64,000 nucleotides of DNA from SYIM01 sp041182885 (GTDB lineage Bacteria; Pseudomonadota; Gammaproteobacteria; Burkholderiales; Burkholderiaceae_E). The position numbers and the translations under genes were made by a program. Positions within the stretch are counted from its first letter, which is position 1. Each line of letters starts with the position of its first letter. Location of the stretch: NCBI GenBank assembly GCA_049423065.1, contig JBMSQB010000003.1, positions 72,408 to 136,407 of the forward strand, in the 5' to 3' direction. Under the pieces are notes generated by a model. It made no database searches. It was not told the origin of the DNA and worked only from the letters and a program-made list of their open reading frames with translations. Below are positions 8,356 to 17,584 of this stretch, one piece after another.

Positions 8356-9564
8356 ATGCAACTTCCGATCTACCTCGACTACGCAGCCACCACCCCGGTC
8401 GATCCGCGGGTGGTGGACAAGATGGTGCCGTTTCTCTACCAGAACTACGGCAACCCCGCTTCCCGCAGCCATGAGTACGGCTGGGAGGCGGAGCGGGCGG
8501 TTGAGGAAGCGCGGGAGCAGGTCGCTGCGCTGGTGGGATGCGATGCCAGGGAAATTGTCTGGACCTCCGGCGCCACCGAGTCGATCAATCTGGCTGTCAA
8601 GGGCGCTGCGCAGTTCAACCGCGAACGGGGCCGTCATCTCATTACGACCAAAACCGAGCACAAGGCCACGCTAGACACCATGCGGGAGCTGGAGCGGCAC
8701 GGTTTTGAGGTCACCTACCTCGATGTCCGGCCCGACGGTCTGATCGACCTTGACATGCTGAAGGCGGCCATCCGCCCCGACACCATTGTCATGTCGATCA
8801 TGTTCGTGAACAACGAAATAGGCGTGATTCAGGATGTGGCGGCCATCGGCGAGTTGTGCCGGGAACGCGGCATTGTTTTCCATGTCGACTCGGCCCAGGC
8901 CACGGGCAAGCTTCCCATCGACCTCGCCACACTGAAGGTCGATCTCATGTCGTTCTCGGCGCATAAAACCTATGGGCCAAAGGGCATGGGCGCACTTTAT
9001 GTCCGCCGCAAGCCGCGTGTCCGTATCGAGGCGCAGATCCATGGTGGTGGTCACGAGCGTGGGTTCCGTTCCGGCACCCTGCCCACGCATCAGATTGTCG
9101 GCATGGGCGAGGCGTTCCGTCTGGCGCGTCAGGAAATGGGAACGGAAAACGAGCGTATCCGTGTGCTTCGTGATCGCCTGCTTGCCGGCATCCAGCAGAT
9201 GGAAGAGGTGTACGTGAACGGCGATCTCGAGCGTCGGGTACCCCACAACCTCAACATCAGTTTCAACTACGTCGAGGGCGAGTCGCTGATCATGGCGATC
9301 AAGGACATCGCGGTGTCGAGCGGTTCGGCGTGTACCTCGGCGAGCCTTGAGCCGTCGTATGTGCTGCGGGCGCTCGGGCGCAGCGATGAACTGGCCCATT
9401 CTTCCATCCGGTTCTCCATCGGGCGGTTCACGACCGAAGAACAGATCGATCATGCGGTGAAGCTCATCCAGAACAAGGTGGGCAAGCTTCGCGACATGTC
9501 GCCGCTCTGGGAAATGGTGAAGGACGGTGTCGACCTCAACACCGTGCAGTGGGCGGCGCACTAG
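8356..9564 (+). CDS. iscS: Cysteine desulfurase IscS
   Basis: 402 residues. This PLP enzyme takes sulfur from cysteine and passes it as persulfide to IscU and other acceptors (tRNA thiolation, cofactor synthesis). The N-terminus is PIYLDYAATTPVDPRV. The PLP lysine is Lys204 in SFSAHKTYGPKGMGAL, and the mobile-loop cysteine lies in SSGSACTSASLEPSYVLRALG. The C-terminus, which contacts IscU, is intact. The gene starts 14 bases after iscR. Its length and motifs match the group I (IscS) rather than the SufS type. Confidence 0.97.
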   Translation: MQLPIYLDYAATTPVDPRVVDKMVPFLYQNYGNPASRSHEYGWEAERAVEEAREQVAALVGCDAREIVWTSGATESINLAVKGAAQFNRERGRHLITTKTEHKATLDTMRELERHGFEVTYLDVRPDGLIDLDMLKAAIRPDTIVMSIMFVNNEIGVIQDVAAIGELCRERGIVFHVDSAQATGKLPIDLATLKVDLMSFSAHKTYGPKGMGALYVRRKPRVRIEAQIHGGGHERGFRSGTLPTHQIVGMGEAFRLARQEMGTENERIRVLRDRLLAGIQQMEEVYVNGDLERRVPHNLNISFNYVEGESLIMAIKDIAVSSGSACTSASLEPSYVLRALGRSDELAHSSIRFSIGRFTTEEQIDHAVKLIQNKVGKLRDMSPLWEMVKDGVDLNTVQWAAH

Positions 9565-9631
9565 CCCGACAGATCGGAATTCAGCAGGTGACGGGGCCGA
9601 CTGGTCCCATGTTTCAGGCAGGGAGATGGCG

Positions 9632-10033
9632 ATGGCCTACAGCGAAAAAGTAATCGATCATTATGAGAATCCCCGCAACGTCGGTTCGCTCGACAAGAAC
9701 GATCCGAGCGTTGGAACCGGCATGGTGGGCGCACCCGCATGCGGTGATGTCATGAAGCTGCAGATCCGGGTCAATGATCAGGGCGTGATCGAAGATGCGC
9801 GCTTCAAGACCTATGGCTGCGGTTCTGCGATCGCTTCGTCCTCACTGGTGACCGAATGGGTGAAGGGCAAGACGCTCGACCAGGCAGTGGAAATTCGCAA
9901 CACGCAAATTGCCGACGAGCTGGCGCTGCCCCCGGTCAAGATCCACTGTTCCATCCTTGCCGAAGATGCCATCAAGGCGGCGGTGGAAGATTACCGCCGC
10001 AAGCATGGGGCCGACGCCCAGAAGGCCGCCTGA
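9632..10033 (+). CDS. iscU: Fe-S cluster assembly scaffold IscU
   Basis: 133 residues. IscU is the scaffold on which IscS builds [2Fe-2S] and [4Fe-4S] clusters before HscA/HscB deliver them. The three cluster cysteines lie in GAPACGDVMK, TYGCGSAIASSS and KIHCSILAEDA. The HscA recognition motif LPPVK directly precedes the last cysteine. I chose the ATG at 9632 (MAYSEKVIDHYENPRNVG) because it matches the family and leaves six bases after GGGAG at 9621-9625. The in-frame ATG at 9626 touches that ribosome site, and the frame is open further upstream into iscS. Confidence 0.96.
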   Translation: MAYSEKVIDHYENPRNVGSLDKNDPSVGTGMVGAPACGDVMKLQIRVNDQGVIEDARFKTYGCGSAIASSSLVTEWVKGKTLDQAVEIRNTQIADELALPPVKIHCSILAEDAIKAAVEDYRRKHGADAQKAA

Positions 10034-10045
10034 GGAGATCGGGTC

Positions 10046-10369
10046 ATGGCGGTCACGCTTACAGAATCGGCGGCGCAGCACATCAGCCGCTTCATCACCC
10101 GCCGGGGGCGCGGCATTGGATTGCGCCTGGGCGTTCGTACCACGGGCTGTTCGGGCCTCGCCTACAAGCTTGAGTATGCCGACGAGGGGCAGCCCGAAGA
10201 CGTCTTCTTCGAGAGCCATGGGGTCACGGTGATCGTTGATCCCAAAAGCCTCGCCTATCTCGATGGCACCGAACTCGACTTCGTTCGCGAGGGCTTGAAC
10301 GAGGGCTTTCGGTTCAACAACCCCAATGTGAAAGGCGAGTGCGGCTGCGGCGAATCGTTCCAGGTTTGA
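10046..10369 (+). CDS. iscA: A-type Fe-S carrier IscA
   Basis: 107 residues. A-type carriers receive clusters or iron from the scaffold and pass them to target apoproteins. The three conserved cysteines are present: TTGCSGLAYKLEYADE in the middle and the C-terminal GECGCGESFQV. A GAGGAG ribosome site lies before the ATG. It follows iscU after 12 bases, in the standard isc order. Confidence 0.95.
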   Translation: MAVTLTESAAQHISRFITRRGRGIGLRLGVRTTGCSGLAYKLEYADEGQPEDVFFESHGVTVIVDPKSLAYLDGTELDFVREGLNEGFRFNNPNVKGECGCGESFQV

Positions 10370-10449
10370 TCGCGCGCTGTTTCACCGCCTTTCCTGTCAT
10401 CTTCCATTCCGTCGGCGCGGGCGGCGTTGCTGCCGCACCAGGCTAGCTG

Positions 10450-10977
10450 ATGCTGCTTCTCGACAAGAACTACTTCGACCTCTTCAACCTGCCTCGTACG
10501 TTTGCGATCGACGAGCAGTTCCTGGAGCAGCAGTACCGCGATCTGGTGGCTGCAGTGCACCCCGACCGGTTCGTCACCGACTCGCCTGAGCAGCGCAGAC
10601 TCGCCATGCAGGCAGCCACGCTTGCCAATGAAGCCTGGCGTTGCCTGCGGGATCCTTGCAGCCGTGCGGCCTACCTGTGCCGACTGGAGGGCATTTCGGT
10701 TGACAACGCGGCCCGGGCTGGCGCGTCGGCTGAATTTCTGACTGAGCAGATGGAATGGCGTGAGGCGCTCGATGAGGCGAGGCTGGCCGCTCGCCGCCCT
10801 GATCTTCAGGCGCTGCAGGTCGAGGTGGCCGAGGCCCGGCGGAGGGCGCTGAGCACCGTGACCGAACTCATCGATACCCGCGCCGACTTCGAGGCTGCGG
10901 CAAGCCTGGTGGGGCAACTCATGTATATCGAGCGGTTTTCCGAGCAGGTCGACGAGGCGCTCGACGACCTTTCCTGA
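10450..10977 (+). CDS. hscB: Fe-S protein assembly co-chaperone HscB
   Basis: 175 residues. HscB is the J-domain partner that brings IscU to HscA and stimulates its ATPase. The N-terminal J domain begins NYFDLFNLPRTFAID and contains the HPD tripeptide in VAAVHPDRFV. The C-terminal half is a helical bundle that binds IscU (DLQALQVEVAEARRRAL). It is separated from iscA by 80 bases with no visible gene and is followed by hscA after 25 bases. Confidence 0.94.
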   Translation: MLLLDKNYFDLFNLPRTFAIDEQFLEQQYRDLVAAVHPDRFVTDSPEQRRLAMQAATLANEAWRCLRDPCSRAAYLCRLEGISVDNAARAGASAEFLTEQMEWREALDEARLAARRPDLQALQVEVAEARRRALSTVTELIDTRADFEAAASLVGQLMYIERFSEQVDEALDDLS

Positions 10978-11002
10978 TTTCTACTCTCCTGTCGGCGGCC
11001 TG

Positions 11003-12910
11003 ATGGCTCTTCTCCAGATCTCGGAACCCGGTATGTCACCCGAGCCGCACCAGCGGCGGCTTGCGGTGGGCATCGACCTTGGTACGACCAATTCGCTGGT
11101 GGCGGCGGTGCGATCCAGTATTCCGGAGGTGCTCGAAGACGAGCATCGCCATGCCCTCCTGCCTTCGGTGGTGAGTTACTGTGACGACGGTCGCATAGCG
11201 GTCGGTGCCGAGGCGGCGGCGCGCGCCATAGCCGACCCTGACAACACCATCGTATCGGTGAAACGTTTCATGGGGCGTGGGCTGGAGGATGCTCGCCGGT
11301 ACCGCACCGCCTATCGCTTCATCGACGCGCCGGGAATGGTCCGGCTTCAGACGCGCGCGGGTGACAAGAGCCCGGTCGAGGTATCGGCCGAGATCCTCAA
11401 GGTTCTGCGCCGGCGCGCGGAAATGACCCTGGGTGGCGAGCTGTACGGATCGGTGATCACAGTACCCGCGTATTTCGACGACGCGCAGCGCCAGGCTACC
11501 AAGGACGCTGCGCGGCTCGCAGGCCTCGAGGTGCTCCGGCTTTTGAACGAGCCCACGGCTGCGGCGATCGCCTACGGGCTGGACAACGGCGTCGAAGGCC
11601 GTGTGGTCGTGTTCGACCTGGGTGGGGGCACGTTCGACGTATCGGTGCTGCACCTCAGTCGTGGCGTTTTCGAGGTCGTGGCAACCGGCGGTGATTCGGC
11701 GCTGGGCGGCGATGACTTTGACCGCCGCATCGTCGAGTGGGCACTGCGGGAGACGGGTCTCGTATCGGTCAAGGAGCCGGATCCCATTGGCAGTGCGCTG
11801 GCTGCAGGGGTCCTGTCGTCAGCCGACCTGCGGGCCATGACCGTTGAGGCTCGGCGCGCGAAGGAAGCGTTGTCCGAGGCCACCCTCACCACGTTCTCGT
11901 GTCCGCTGTCCGACGCGTCGGCAGTACGTCTGCCGCTTGCACGCGAGCGGCTTGATGCGTTGACCGCCGATCTCGTCGCGCGCACCATCACCGTAGTGAG
12001 GCGCACGCTTCGCGACGCGCGGATCGACGCAGCCGATGCAGGCGCGGTGGTGCTGGTGGGAGGCGCCACGCGCACGCCGGCCGTACGAGCCGCGGTGGCG
12101 AGTTTTTTCGGGCGTACACCGCTCTCGGATATCGATCCCGACCGCGTGGTCGCCATTGGCGCTGCGATGCAGGCGAATCTGCTTGCTGGCAACCGTGGCG
12201 AGGGAGATGACTGGCTGCTGCTCGACGTCATTCCGCTGTCGCTTGGTCTGGAAACGATGGGCGGACTGGTCGAGAAGATCGTTCCTCGAAACTCCACCAT
12301 TCCGGTGGCGCGTGCGCAGGAATTCACAACGTTTCGTGATGGGCAGACCGCGCTTGCCATCCATGTGGTTCAGGGCGAGCGCGAACTGGTGTCCGATTGC
12401 CGTTCGCTCGCACGGTTTGAATTGCGCGGGATTCCGCCCATGAGCGCGGGTGCGGCTCGAATTCGGGTGAGCTTTCAGGTGGACGCCGACGGCTTGTTGT
12501 CGGTCACCGCATGCGAGCAGGCCAGCGGCGTGAAGGCAGCCGTGACCGTTCGTCCGTCGTATGGCTTGAGCGACGATGAAATCGCCAACATGCTCCAGCA
12601 GTCGTTTCTGTCGGCGGGCGCTGATCGCGACGCGCGGGCGCTGCGCGAGCAGCAGGTGGAGGCCGATCGCCTTTTCGAAGCAACGCGTGCGGCCCTTGTC
12701 GCTGACGGCGAACTGCTCTCGGAGGCCGAGCGCTCGGTCGTGGAATCGCTTCTCGCGCGTGTGGTTGAAGCGCGGGGTGGAACCGATGCCGACACGGTCA
12801 GGCAGGCGGTTGATGCGCTCGCTCGCGGTACCGAGCACTTCGCGGCCCGGCGAATGGATCGCGCGATATCGCGCGCGCTATCCGGCCGGCGAATCGATCA
12901 GATTGACTGA
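11003..12910 (+). CDS. hscA: Fe-S protein assembly chaperone HscA
   Basis: 635 residues, Hsp70 family. HscA uses ATP to release clusters from IscU, recognising its LPPVK motif. The N-terminus MALLQISEPG plus PHQRRLAVGIDLGTTNSLVA matches the HscA start rather than DnaK, supporting the ATG at 11003. Other actin-fold motifs: VPAYFDDAQRQATKDAARLAGL, LLNEPTAAAIAYGLD, VFDLGGGTFDVSVL and VVLVGGATRTPAVR. The substrate-binding domain begins near DVIPLSLGLETMGG. It lies between hscB and fdx in the isc operon. Confidence 0.96.
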   Translation: MALLQISEPGMSPEPHQRRLAVGIDLGTTNSLVAAVRSSIPEVLEDEHRHALLPSVVSYCDDGRIAVGAEAAARAIADPDNTIVSVKRFMGRGLEDARRYRTAYRFIDAPGMVRLQTRAGDKSPVEVSAEILKVLRRRAEMTLGGELYGSVITVPAYFDDAQRQATKDAARLAGLEVLRLLNEPTAAAIAYGLDNGVEGRVVVFDLGGGTFDVSVLHLSRGVFEVVATGGDSALGGDDFDRRIVEWALRETGLVSVKEPDPIGSALAAGVLSSADLRAMTVEARRAKEALSEATLTTFSCPLSDASAVRLPLARERLDALTADLVARTITVVRRTLRDARIDAADAGAVVLVGGATRTPAVRAAVASFFGRTPLSDIDPDRVVAIGAAMQANLLAGNRGEGDDWLLLDVIPLSLGLETMGGLVEKIVPRNSTIPVARAQEFTTFRDGQTALAIHVVQGERELVSDCRSLARFELRGIPPMSAGAARIRVSFQVDADGLLSVTACEQASGVKAAVTVRPSYGLSDDEIANMLQQSFLSAGADRDARALREQQVEADRLFEATRAALVADGELLSEAERSVVESLLARVVEARGGTDADTVRQAVDALARGTEHFAARRMDRAISRALSGRRIDQID

Positions 12911-12926
12911 CCCAGAAAGGGGTGCG

Positions 12927-13265
12927 ATGCCTGTCATTTCAATTCTTCCCCACGCGGCGTTGTGCCCGGACGGTGCGCGTTTCGACGCGCCTCCGGGCTC
13001 GGTGCTCTGCAGGGTGCTGCTCGATCACGGCATTCGGATCGAGCATGCCTGCGACATGTCGTGTGCGTGCACGACCTGTCATGTCATTGTGCGTGAGGGG
13101 CTGTCATCGCTTGAGCCCGCGACCGACGACGAAGACGACATGCTGGACAAGGCCTGGGGGCTGACCTCGCAATCCCGACTTTCGTGTCAGATCAAGTTGG
13201 CGCAGGTCGACCTCACCATTGAAATCCCGAAATACACAATCAACCATGCGCGCGAAGATCACTGA
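12927..13265 (+). CDS. fdx: ISC-system [2Fe-2S] ferredoxin
   Basis: 112 residues, adrenodoxin type. It supplies electrons for cluster assembly on IscU. Cluster cysteines lie in HACDMSCACTTCHVIV, with the fourth in RLSCQIKL further on. The ATG at 12927 follows the AGAAAGGGG ribosome site and gives the family N-terminus MPVISILPHAALCPDG; the frame is open further upstream inside hscA but that extension is not coding. It follows hscA after 16 bases. Confidence 0.95.
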   Translation: MPVISILPHAALCPDGARFDAPPGSVLCRVLLDHGIRIEHACDMSCACTTCHVIVREGLSSLEPATDDEDDMLDKAWGLTSQSRLSCQIKLAQVDLTIEIPKYTINHAREDH

Positions 13266-13283
13266 TCCGAAGGCGAGGGCCCG

Positions 13284-13478
13284 ATGAAGTGGACAGATGT
13301 TCAGGAGATAGCGGTCGAACTGGCAGAGCGCTATCCTGAGATAGACCCCAAGGTGATCCGTTTTACCGATCTGAGACAGAAGGTGCTCACGCTGCCCGGG
13401 TTCGATGATGCGCCCGAGCGCTCGGGTGAGCGCGTGCTCGAGGCCATCCAGCAGGCCTGGATCGACGAAGCCGGCTGA
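13284..13478 (+). CDS. iscX: Fe-S cluster assembly protein IscX
   Basis: 64 residues, full length for the family. IscX (YfhJ) binds IscS and iron and tunes the rate of cluster formation. The sequence MKWTDVQEIAVELAERYPEI, then FTDLRQKVLTLPGFDD and the C-terminal QAWIDE, is diagnostic. It is the last isc gene; the next gene is on the opposite strand. The 115 bases between their 3' ends show no clear terminator. Confidence 0.93.
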   Translation: MKWTDVQEIAVELAERYPEIDPKVIRFTDLRQKVLTLPGFDDAPERSGERVLEAIQQAWIDEAG

Positions 13479-13593
13479 GTTCCACAGGGGCTGGCCGTAT
13501 CGGCGCAGCCGCCTGGGTTTTCACGGGCCCGGACTTCAAACCGGCGTGCGGCGGTGCCTCCGACGCGCCTGCCTCCCGTCGCAGGCTGACGGG

Positions 13594-14856
13594 TCAGAGG
13601 GGAGCCCCGGTTTCGGACGGTGCGCGCCGTGCATGGCGCACCAGCGCGGCAGCGGCCACGGTACAGCCGATTCCGGCGAGGAACAGAAGACTGGCCGAGA
13701 CCGCTGCACCCCACATCTCGAGAACCTGTCCGAAGATGAGTGGCGACAAGGCCGATACAAAGAGCGACGGTGCGGCAAGACGTCCCAGCAGTTCGCCAAA
13801 GCCGCGTGATCCGATCAGCGCAAGCGGAAGCGCGCCGCGCAGAATGGTGAGCAGGCCGTTGCTGCAGCCGTAGAGGGCTACAAACGCAATCGCTGCGATT
13901 GTCTGCGGCAGCGGCAGGGCCAGTGGCACCAGCGACAACGGCAGCATGGCAAACACCGGGACCGCCAGTGCAACCGGTGACAGCCATCGTTGTGCAAACA
14001 GTTCGGCCGACCGGGCCAGCACCTGGGCCGGACCCATCAACGAGGCGACGGTGACAGCAAGTCCAGCCCCCAGCCCGAGCCCCTGCAGCAACTCGGGCAG
14101 ATGCACGGCGAGCGACGACCAGATGAAGGCGTGGCAGGCGAACGCGGTGGCAAGCAGTGTGACCGCGATGCGGGCCCATCGTGCACGCGCGTCGGCGTGA
14201 GCCAAGGGGGGCACGTCGGACCTTGCCAGCGCAGGCACCGATGTTGGCGCCTCGCTCCGACCGTGCGGTTCATCACGGCTCGGCAGGCTGCCGGCAAACC
14301 GGAAATGGAGCGGTGCGCAGATCAGCAGATTGAGCGCACCATAGACGGCAAGCGTGCCACGCCAGCCGAGCGATTCCAGCAGCAGATGGCTGATCGGCCA
14401 GAATACGGTGGAGGCCAATCCACCCATCAGGGTCAGCAATGAGATCGCGCGGCGCGCCCCCGGGCCTGCCAGCGCGGTAAGGGCAGCGAAGGCGCCGTCA
14501 TACAGCATTGCTCGCATGCCAAGCCCGATCAGGCTCCAGGCGATCCAGATGGGCAGCAGACTCTCCGCGGTGGCATGCAACGCGAGCGCCGCAGCAGCCA
14601 GAAGCGATGCCCCCGCTAGAAGGGGCGCAGCACCGTAGCGATCGATCAGCGCGCCGATTCGTCTCGACAACAAACCCGAGAGGAGCAGCGCCCAGGAATA
14701 GGCACCGAGGACACCCAGCAGGGGCAGATCCAGCGACTCGGCAATGGGGCGCGAAAGAATCGCCGGAACATAAAAGGTTGTGCCCCAGCCGATGATCTGG
14801 GTGACACCCAGTGCCAGCACCGCGTGCCCGGTACGGGGTCGGGCAACAGGCTTCAA
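13594..14856 (-). CDS. Major facilitator superfamily transporter
   Basis: About 420 residues with roughly twelve hydrophobic segments, so an inner-membrane MFS carrier. The first segment reads HAVLALGVTQIIGWGTTFYVPAI, and the loop after TM2 (SRRIGALIDRYGAAPLL) resembles the MFS A motif. The frame is open to 14982, but that would overlap lysS by almost 100 bases. I placed the start at the TTG at 14856 (in-frame peptide MKPVARPRTGH) with low certainty; no ribosome site is obvious. Substrate unknown. It lies 29 bases after lysS on the same strand. Confidence 0.75.
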   Translation of the reverse strand: MKPVARPRTGHAVLALGVTQIIGWGTTFYVPAILSRPIAESLDLPLLGVLGAYSWALLLSGLLSRRIGALIDRYGAAPLLAGASLLAAAALALHATAESLLPIWIAWSLIGLGMRAMLYDGAFAALTALAGPGARRAISLLTLMGGLASTVFWPISHLLLESLGWRGTLAVYGALNLLICAPLHFRFAGSLPSRDEPHGRSEAPTSVPALARSDVPPLAHADARARWARIAVTLLATAFACHAFIWSSLAVHLPELLQGLGLGAGLAVTVASLMGPAQVLARSAELFAQRWLSPVALAVPVFAMLPLSLVPLALPLPQTIAAIAFVALYGCSNGLLTILRGALPLALIGSRGFGELLGRLAAPSLFVSALSPLIFGQVLEMWGAAVSASLLFLAGIGCTVAAAALVRHARRAPSETGAPL

Positions 14857-14885
14857 TGGAGCAATGCCAGCGGTTCTGGAGGCGG

Positions 14886-16424
14886 TCAGTCTTCGCGGCG
14901 AAGTGCTGGAAACAGCACCACGTCCCGGATATTCGCGCGATCGGTCAGAAGCATCACCAGGCGGTCGATGCCAATGCCGCAACCGCCGGTGGGAGGCATA
15001 CCGTATTCCAGCGCGCGGATGTAGTCGGCATCAAAGTGCATGGCCTCTTCGTCGCCTGCATGCTTGGCCTCGACCTGACTGTGAAATCGCGCGGCCTGGT
15101 CCTCGGGGTCATTCAATTCCGAGAAGCCGTTGGCGAGTTCGCGTCCGGCGATGAAAAGCTCGAAGCGTTCGGTGGTGGCTGGGGCCCGATCGCTGACCCT
15201 CGCAAGCGGCGATACTTCAACCGGATAGTCGATGATGAAGGTAGGGTCGTGAAGCCTGGACTCGGCGACCTCTTCAAACAACGCGAGTTGCAGCGCGCCG
15301 ACCCCCGCGCGCACAAGCGCCGGATCGCTGGTATCCACGCCTTGCTTGCGAAGCTCAGCCCGCAGCCACTGGGGATCGTCGAGTGCGGCGCTTGCGTAGC
15401 GCGGCGCATGCCGGGTGATGGCCTGCGCGATGGTGAGGCGCGCAAAGGGCTCGCCCAGGTTGAGGGTGCGTCCCTGATAGGTGAGGGTGGTGCTGCCGGT
15501 GGCGGCCAGCGCCGCGTCGCGCAGGATCTGTTCGGTGAAGTCCATCAGCCAGCGATAGTCGGTGTAGGCGGCGTAGAACTCCATCATGGTGAATTCTGGG
15601 TTGTGCCTCGGCGAGATGCCCTCATTGCGAAAATTGCGGTTGATCTCATAGACGCGTTCAAATCCACCCACGATCAGCCGCTTCAGATAAAGCTCTGGCG
15701 CGATCCGCAGGTACATCTGCTGATCGAGCGCGTTGTGATGGGTGATGAAGGGCCGGGCACTCGCGCCCCCGGGAATGGGGTGCAGCATCGGGGTTTCGAC
15801 TTCGAGAAAGCCATGCGACACCATGAAGGCCCGAATGGCACTGATGGTGCGGCTCCGCGCGATGAAGGTGTCGCGCGTCTCCTGGTTGGCAATCAGATCG
15901 ACATAGCGCTGTCGGTAGCGGATTTCCTGATCGGCCACACCGTGGAACTTGTCGGGCAGGGGCCGCAGCGACTTGGCGAGCATGCGAAGCGCGGAGCAGC
16001 GCACTGACAGCTCGCCCTTCATGGTCTTGAAGAGTTCGCCTTCGACGCCGATGATGTCGCCGAGATCCCAGTGCTTGAACGACTCGTGGAGCGCGGCGCC
16101 GATTCCCTCGTCATTCATCCAGAGCTGAAGGCGACCCGTGCCATCCTGGATGGTGGCAAAGCTTGCCTTGCCCTGAACCCGTTTGAGCATGATCCGGCCT
16201 GCGACGCTCACGCGAATCTGGTCGGCCTGCAGTTGTTCCCGGGTTTTGAAACCATGATGCTCCGCCAGGTCGGTCGCGCGGTGCGCTGGCTGAAAATCAT
16301 TGGGAAAGGCAATGCCCTGTTCGCGCAACCGGCCAAGCTTGGCACGGCGCTCGGTGATGATGGCGTTCTCGTCGACCGGTGGTGTGTCTGGCGTGGCGTC
16401 GGTAGGTGGTGTGGGGTCGGTCAA
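14886..16424 (-). CDS. lysS: Lysyl-tRNA synthetase (class II)
   Basis: 512 residues. It charges tRNA-Lys for translation. The N-terminal OB-fold anticodon-binding domain covers about residues 70-180 (VAGRIMLKRVQGKASFATIQDGTGRLQ). The catalytic domain carries class II motif 1 (FLEVETPMLHPIPGGASARPF), motif 2 (FERVYEINRNFRNEGISPRHNPEFTM) and motif 3 (GCGIGIDRLVMLLT). The start is a TTG at 16424 with GGAG at 16431-16434; no nearby ATG fits. It follows prfB after 23 bases, the same order as E. coli recJ-prfB-lysS. Confidence 0.96.
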   Translation of the reverse strand: MTDPTPPTDATPDTPPVDENAIITERRAKLGRLREQGIAFPNDFQPAHRATDLAEHHGFKTREQLQADQIRVSVAGRIMLKRVQGKASFATIQDGTGRLQLWMNDEGIGAALHESFKHWDLGDIIGVEGELFKTMKGELSVRCSALRMLAKSLRPLPDKFHGVADQEIRYRQRYVDLIANQETRDTFIARSRTISAIRAFMVSHGFLEVETPMLHPIPGGASARPFITHHNALDQQMYLRIAPELYLKRLIVGGFERVYEINRNFRNEGISPRHNPEFTMMEFYAAYTDYRWLMDFTEQILRDAALAATGSTTLTYQGRTLNLGEPFARLTIAQAITRHAPRYASAALDDPQWLRAELRKQGVDTSDPALVRAGVGALQLALFEEVAESRLHDPTFIIDYPVEVSPLARVSDRAPATTERFELFIAGRELANGFSELNDPEDQAARFHSQVEAKHAGDEEAMHFDADYIRALEYGMPPTGGCGIGIDRLVMLLTDRANIRDVVLFPALRRED

Positions 16425-16447
16425 TTGCGTCTCCGCGTTCGGTCCGG

Positions 16448-17552
16448 TCAGACACCCTGCTTGAGGCTGGCTGCGATGAATTCGTCGAGGTCGCCATCGA
16501 GGACAGAACGGGTGTTGCTGATCTCGACGTTGGTGCGCAGGTCTTTGATGCGCGACTGATCGAGCACATAGGAACGGATCTGGTGGCCCCAGCCGATATC
16601 GGTTTTGGAGGCCTCGACCTTGTCCTGCTCGGCACGGCGTTTGCGCATTTCCAGTTCAAAAAGCCGTGCGCGCAGCATCTTCATGGCTTCGTCGCGGTTG
16701 CGGTGCTGTGAACGGTCGTTCTGACACTGCACCACGATGCCACTTGGATGATGGGTGATTCGAACCGCCGATTCGGTCTTGTTCACGTGCTGGCCACCCG
16801 CGCCCGAGGCACGGAACACGTCGATCCGGAGGTCGGCCGGGTTGATGTCGATCTGGATGGAATCGTCGACCTCCGGATAAACATAAACCGAGGCGAATGA
16901 CGTGTGCCGGCCGCCGCTTGAATCAAATGGCGACTTTCGAACCAGGCGGTGGATCCCGGTTTCGGTGCGCAGAAAGCCGTAGGCGTATTCGCCTTCCACC
17001 TTGAGCGTGGCGCCCTTGATACCGGCCACATCGCCAGGTGACTCCTCCAGAAGCTCGGCGTTCAAGCCCTTTCGCTCGCAGTAACGGAGGTACTGCCGAA
17101 GCAGCATTTGCGCCCAGTCCTGCGCCTCGGTGCCGCCTGCGCCGGACTGAATTTCCAGGAAGCAGTTGCTCGGATCGGCAGGGTTGGCGAACATGCGCCG
17201 GAACTCGAGCAGTTCCACCTGCTCGCGAAGGGTGGCGGTGTCGGATTCGACTGCGATCAGGGTGTCGTCGTCGTTCTCCGAGCGGGCAATATCGGAGAGC
17301 TCGCGCGCATCGGCCAGACCGGCATCGATCGACTGGATTCGCTCAACGACCTGGTCGAGCTGTTTTTTTTCCCGACCTAGATCCTGCGCTTTTTGAGCGT
17401 CGCTCCAGACGTCCGGGGCCTGCAACTGGCGATTGATTTCTTCGAGCCGGGACCGTTTGACATCGAAGTCAAAGATACCCCCGAAGGTCTTGCACCCGAC
17501 GCGCGAGGTCGGAGAGGAGCGATTCGAGCTGATTGAGACGCTCAGCTTCCAT
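16448..17552 (-). CDS. prfB: Peptide chain release factor 2, expressed by programmed +1 frameshift
   Basis: RF2 ends translation at UGA and UAA. The first frame runs from the ATG at 17552 (MEAERLNQLESLLSDLARRV) for 27 codons to an in-frame TGA at 17471-17469. After a +1 shift the second frame continues from GAC at 17470 to 16448, giving 367 residues, close to E. coli RF2. The SPF tripeptide that reads the stop codon is in RKSPFDSSGGRHTS, and the GGQ peptidyl-hydrolysis motif is in GAGGQHVNKTESAVR. The frame open to 17584 upstream of the shift site is not the true N-terminus. It lies between recJ (32 bases upstream) and lysS. Confidence 0.95.
17468..17483 (-). promoter_or_regulatory. prfB: Autoregulatory +1 frameshift site of prfB
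   Basis: On the coding strand the site reads CGGGGGTATCTTTGAC: an internal Shine-Dalgarno-like GGGGG, then CTT and the in-frame TGA followed by C. This is the classic RF2 site. When RF2 is scarce, slow termination at the weak UGA-C context lets the ribosome slip from CTT to TTT and continue into the long frame. Confidence 0.93.
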
Positions 17553-17584
17553 GGTGGGGTCTGCCGGTTGAGGGTAACCCGCAA

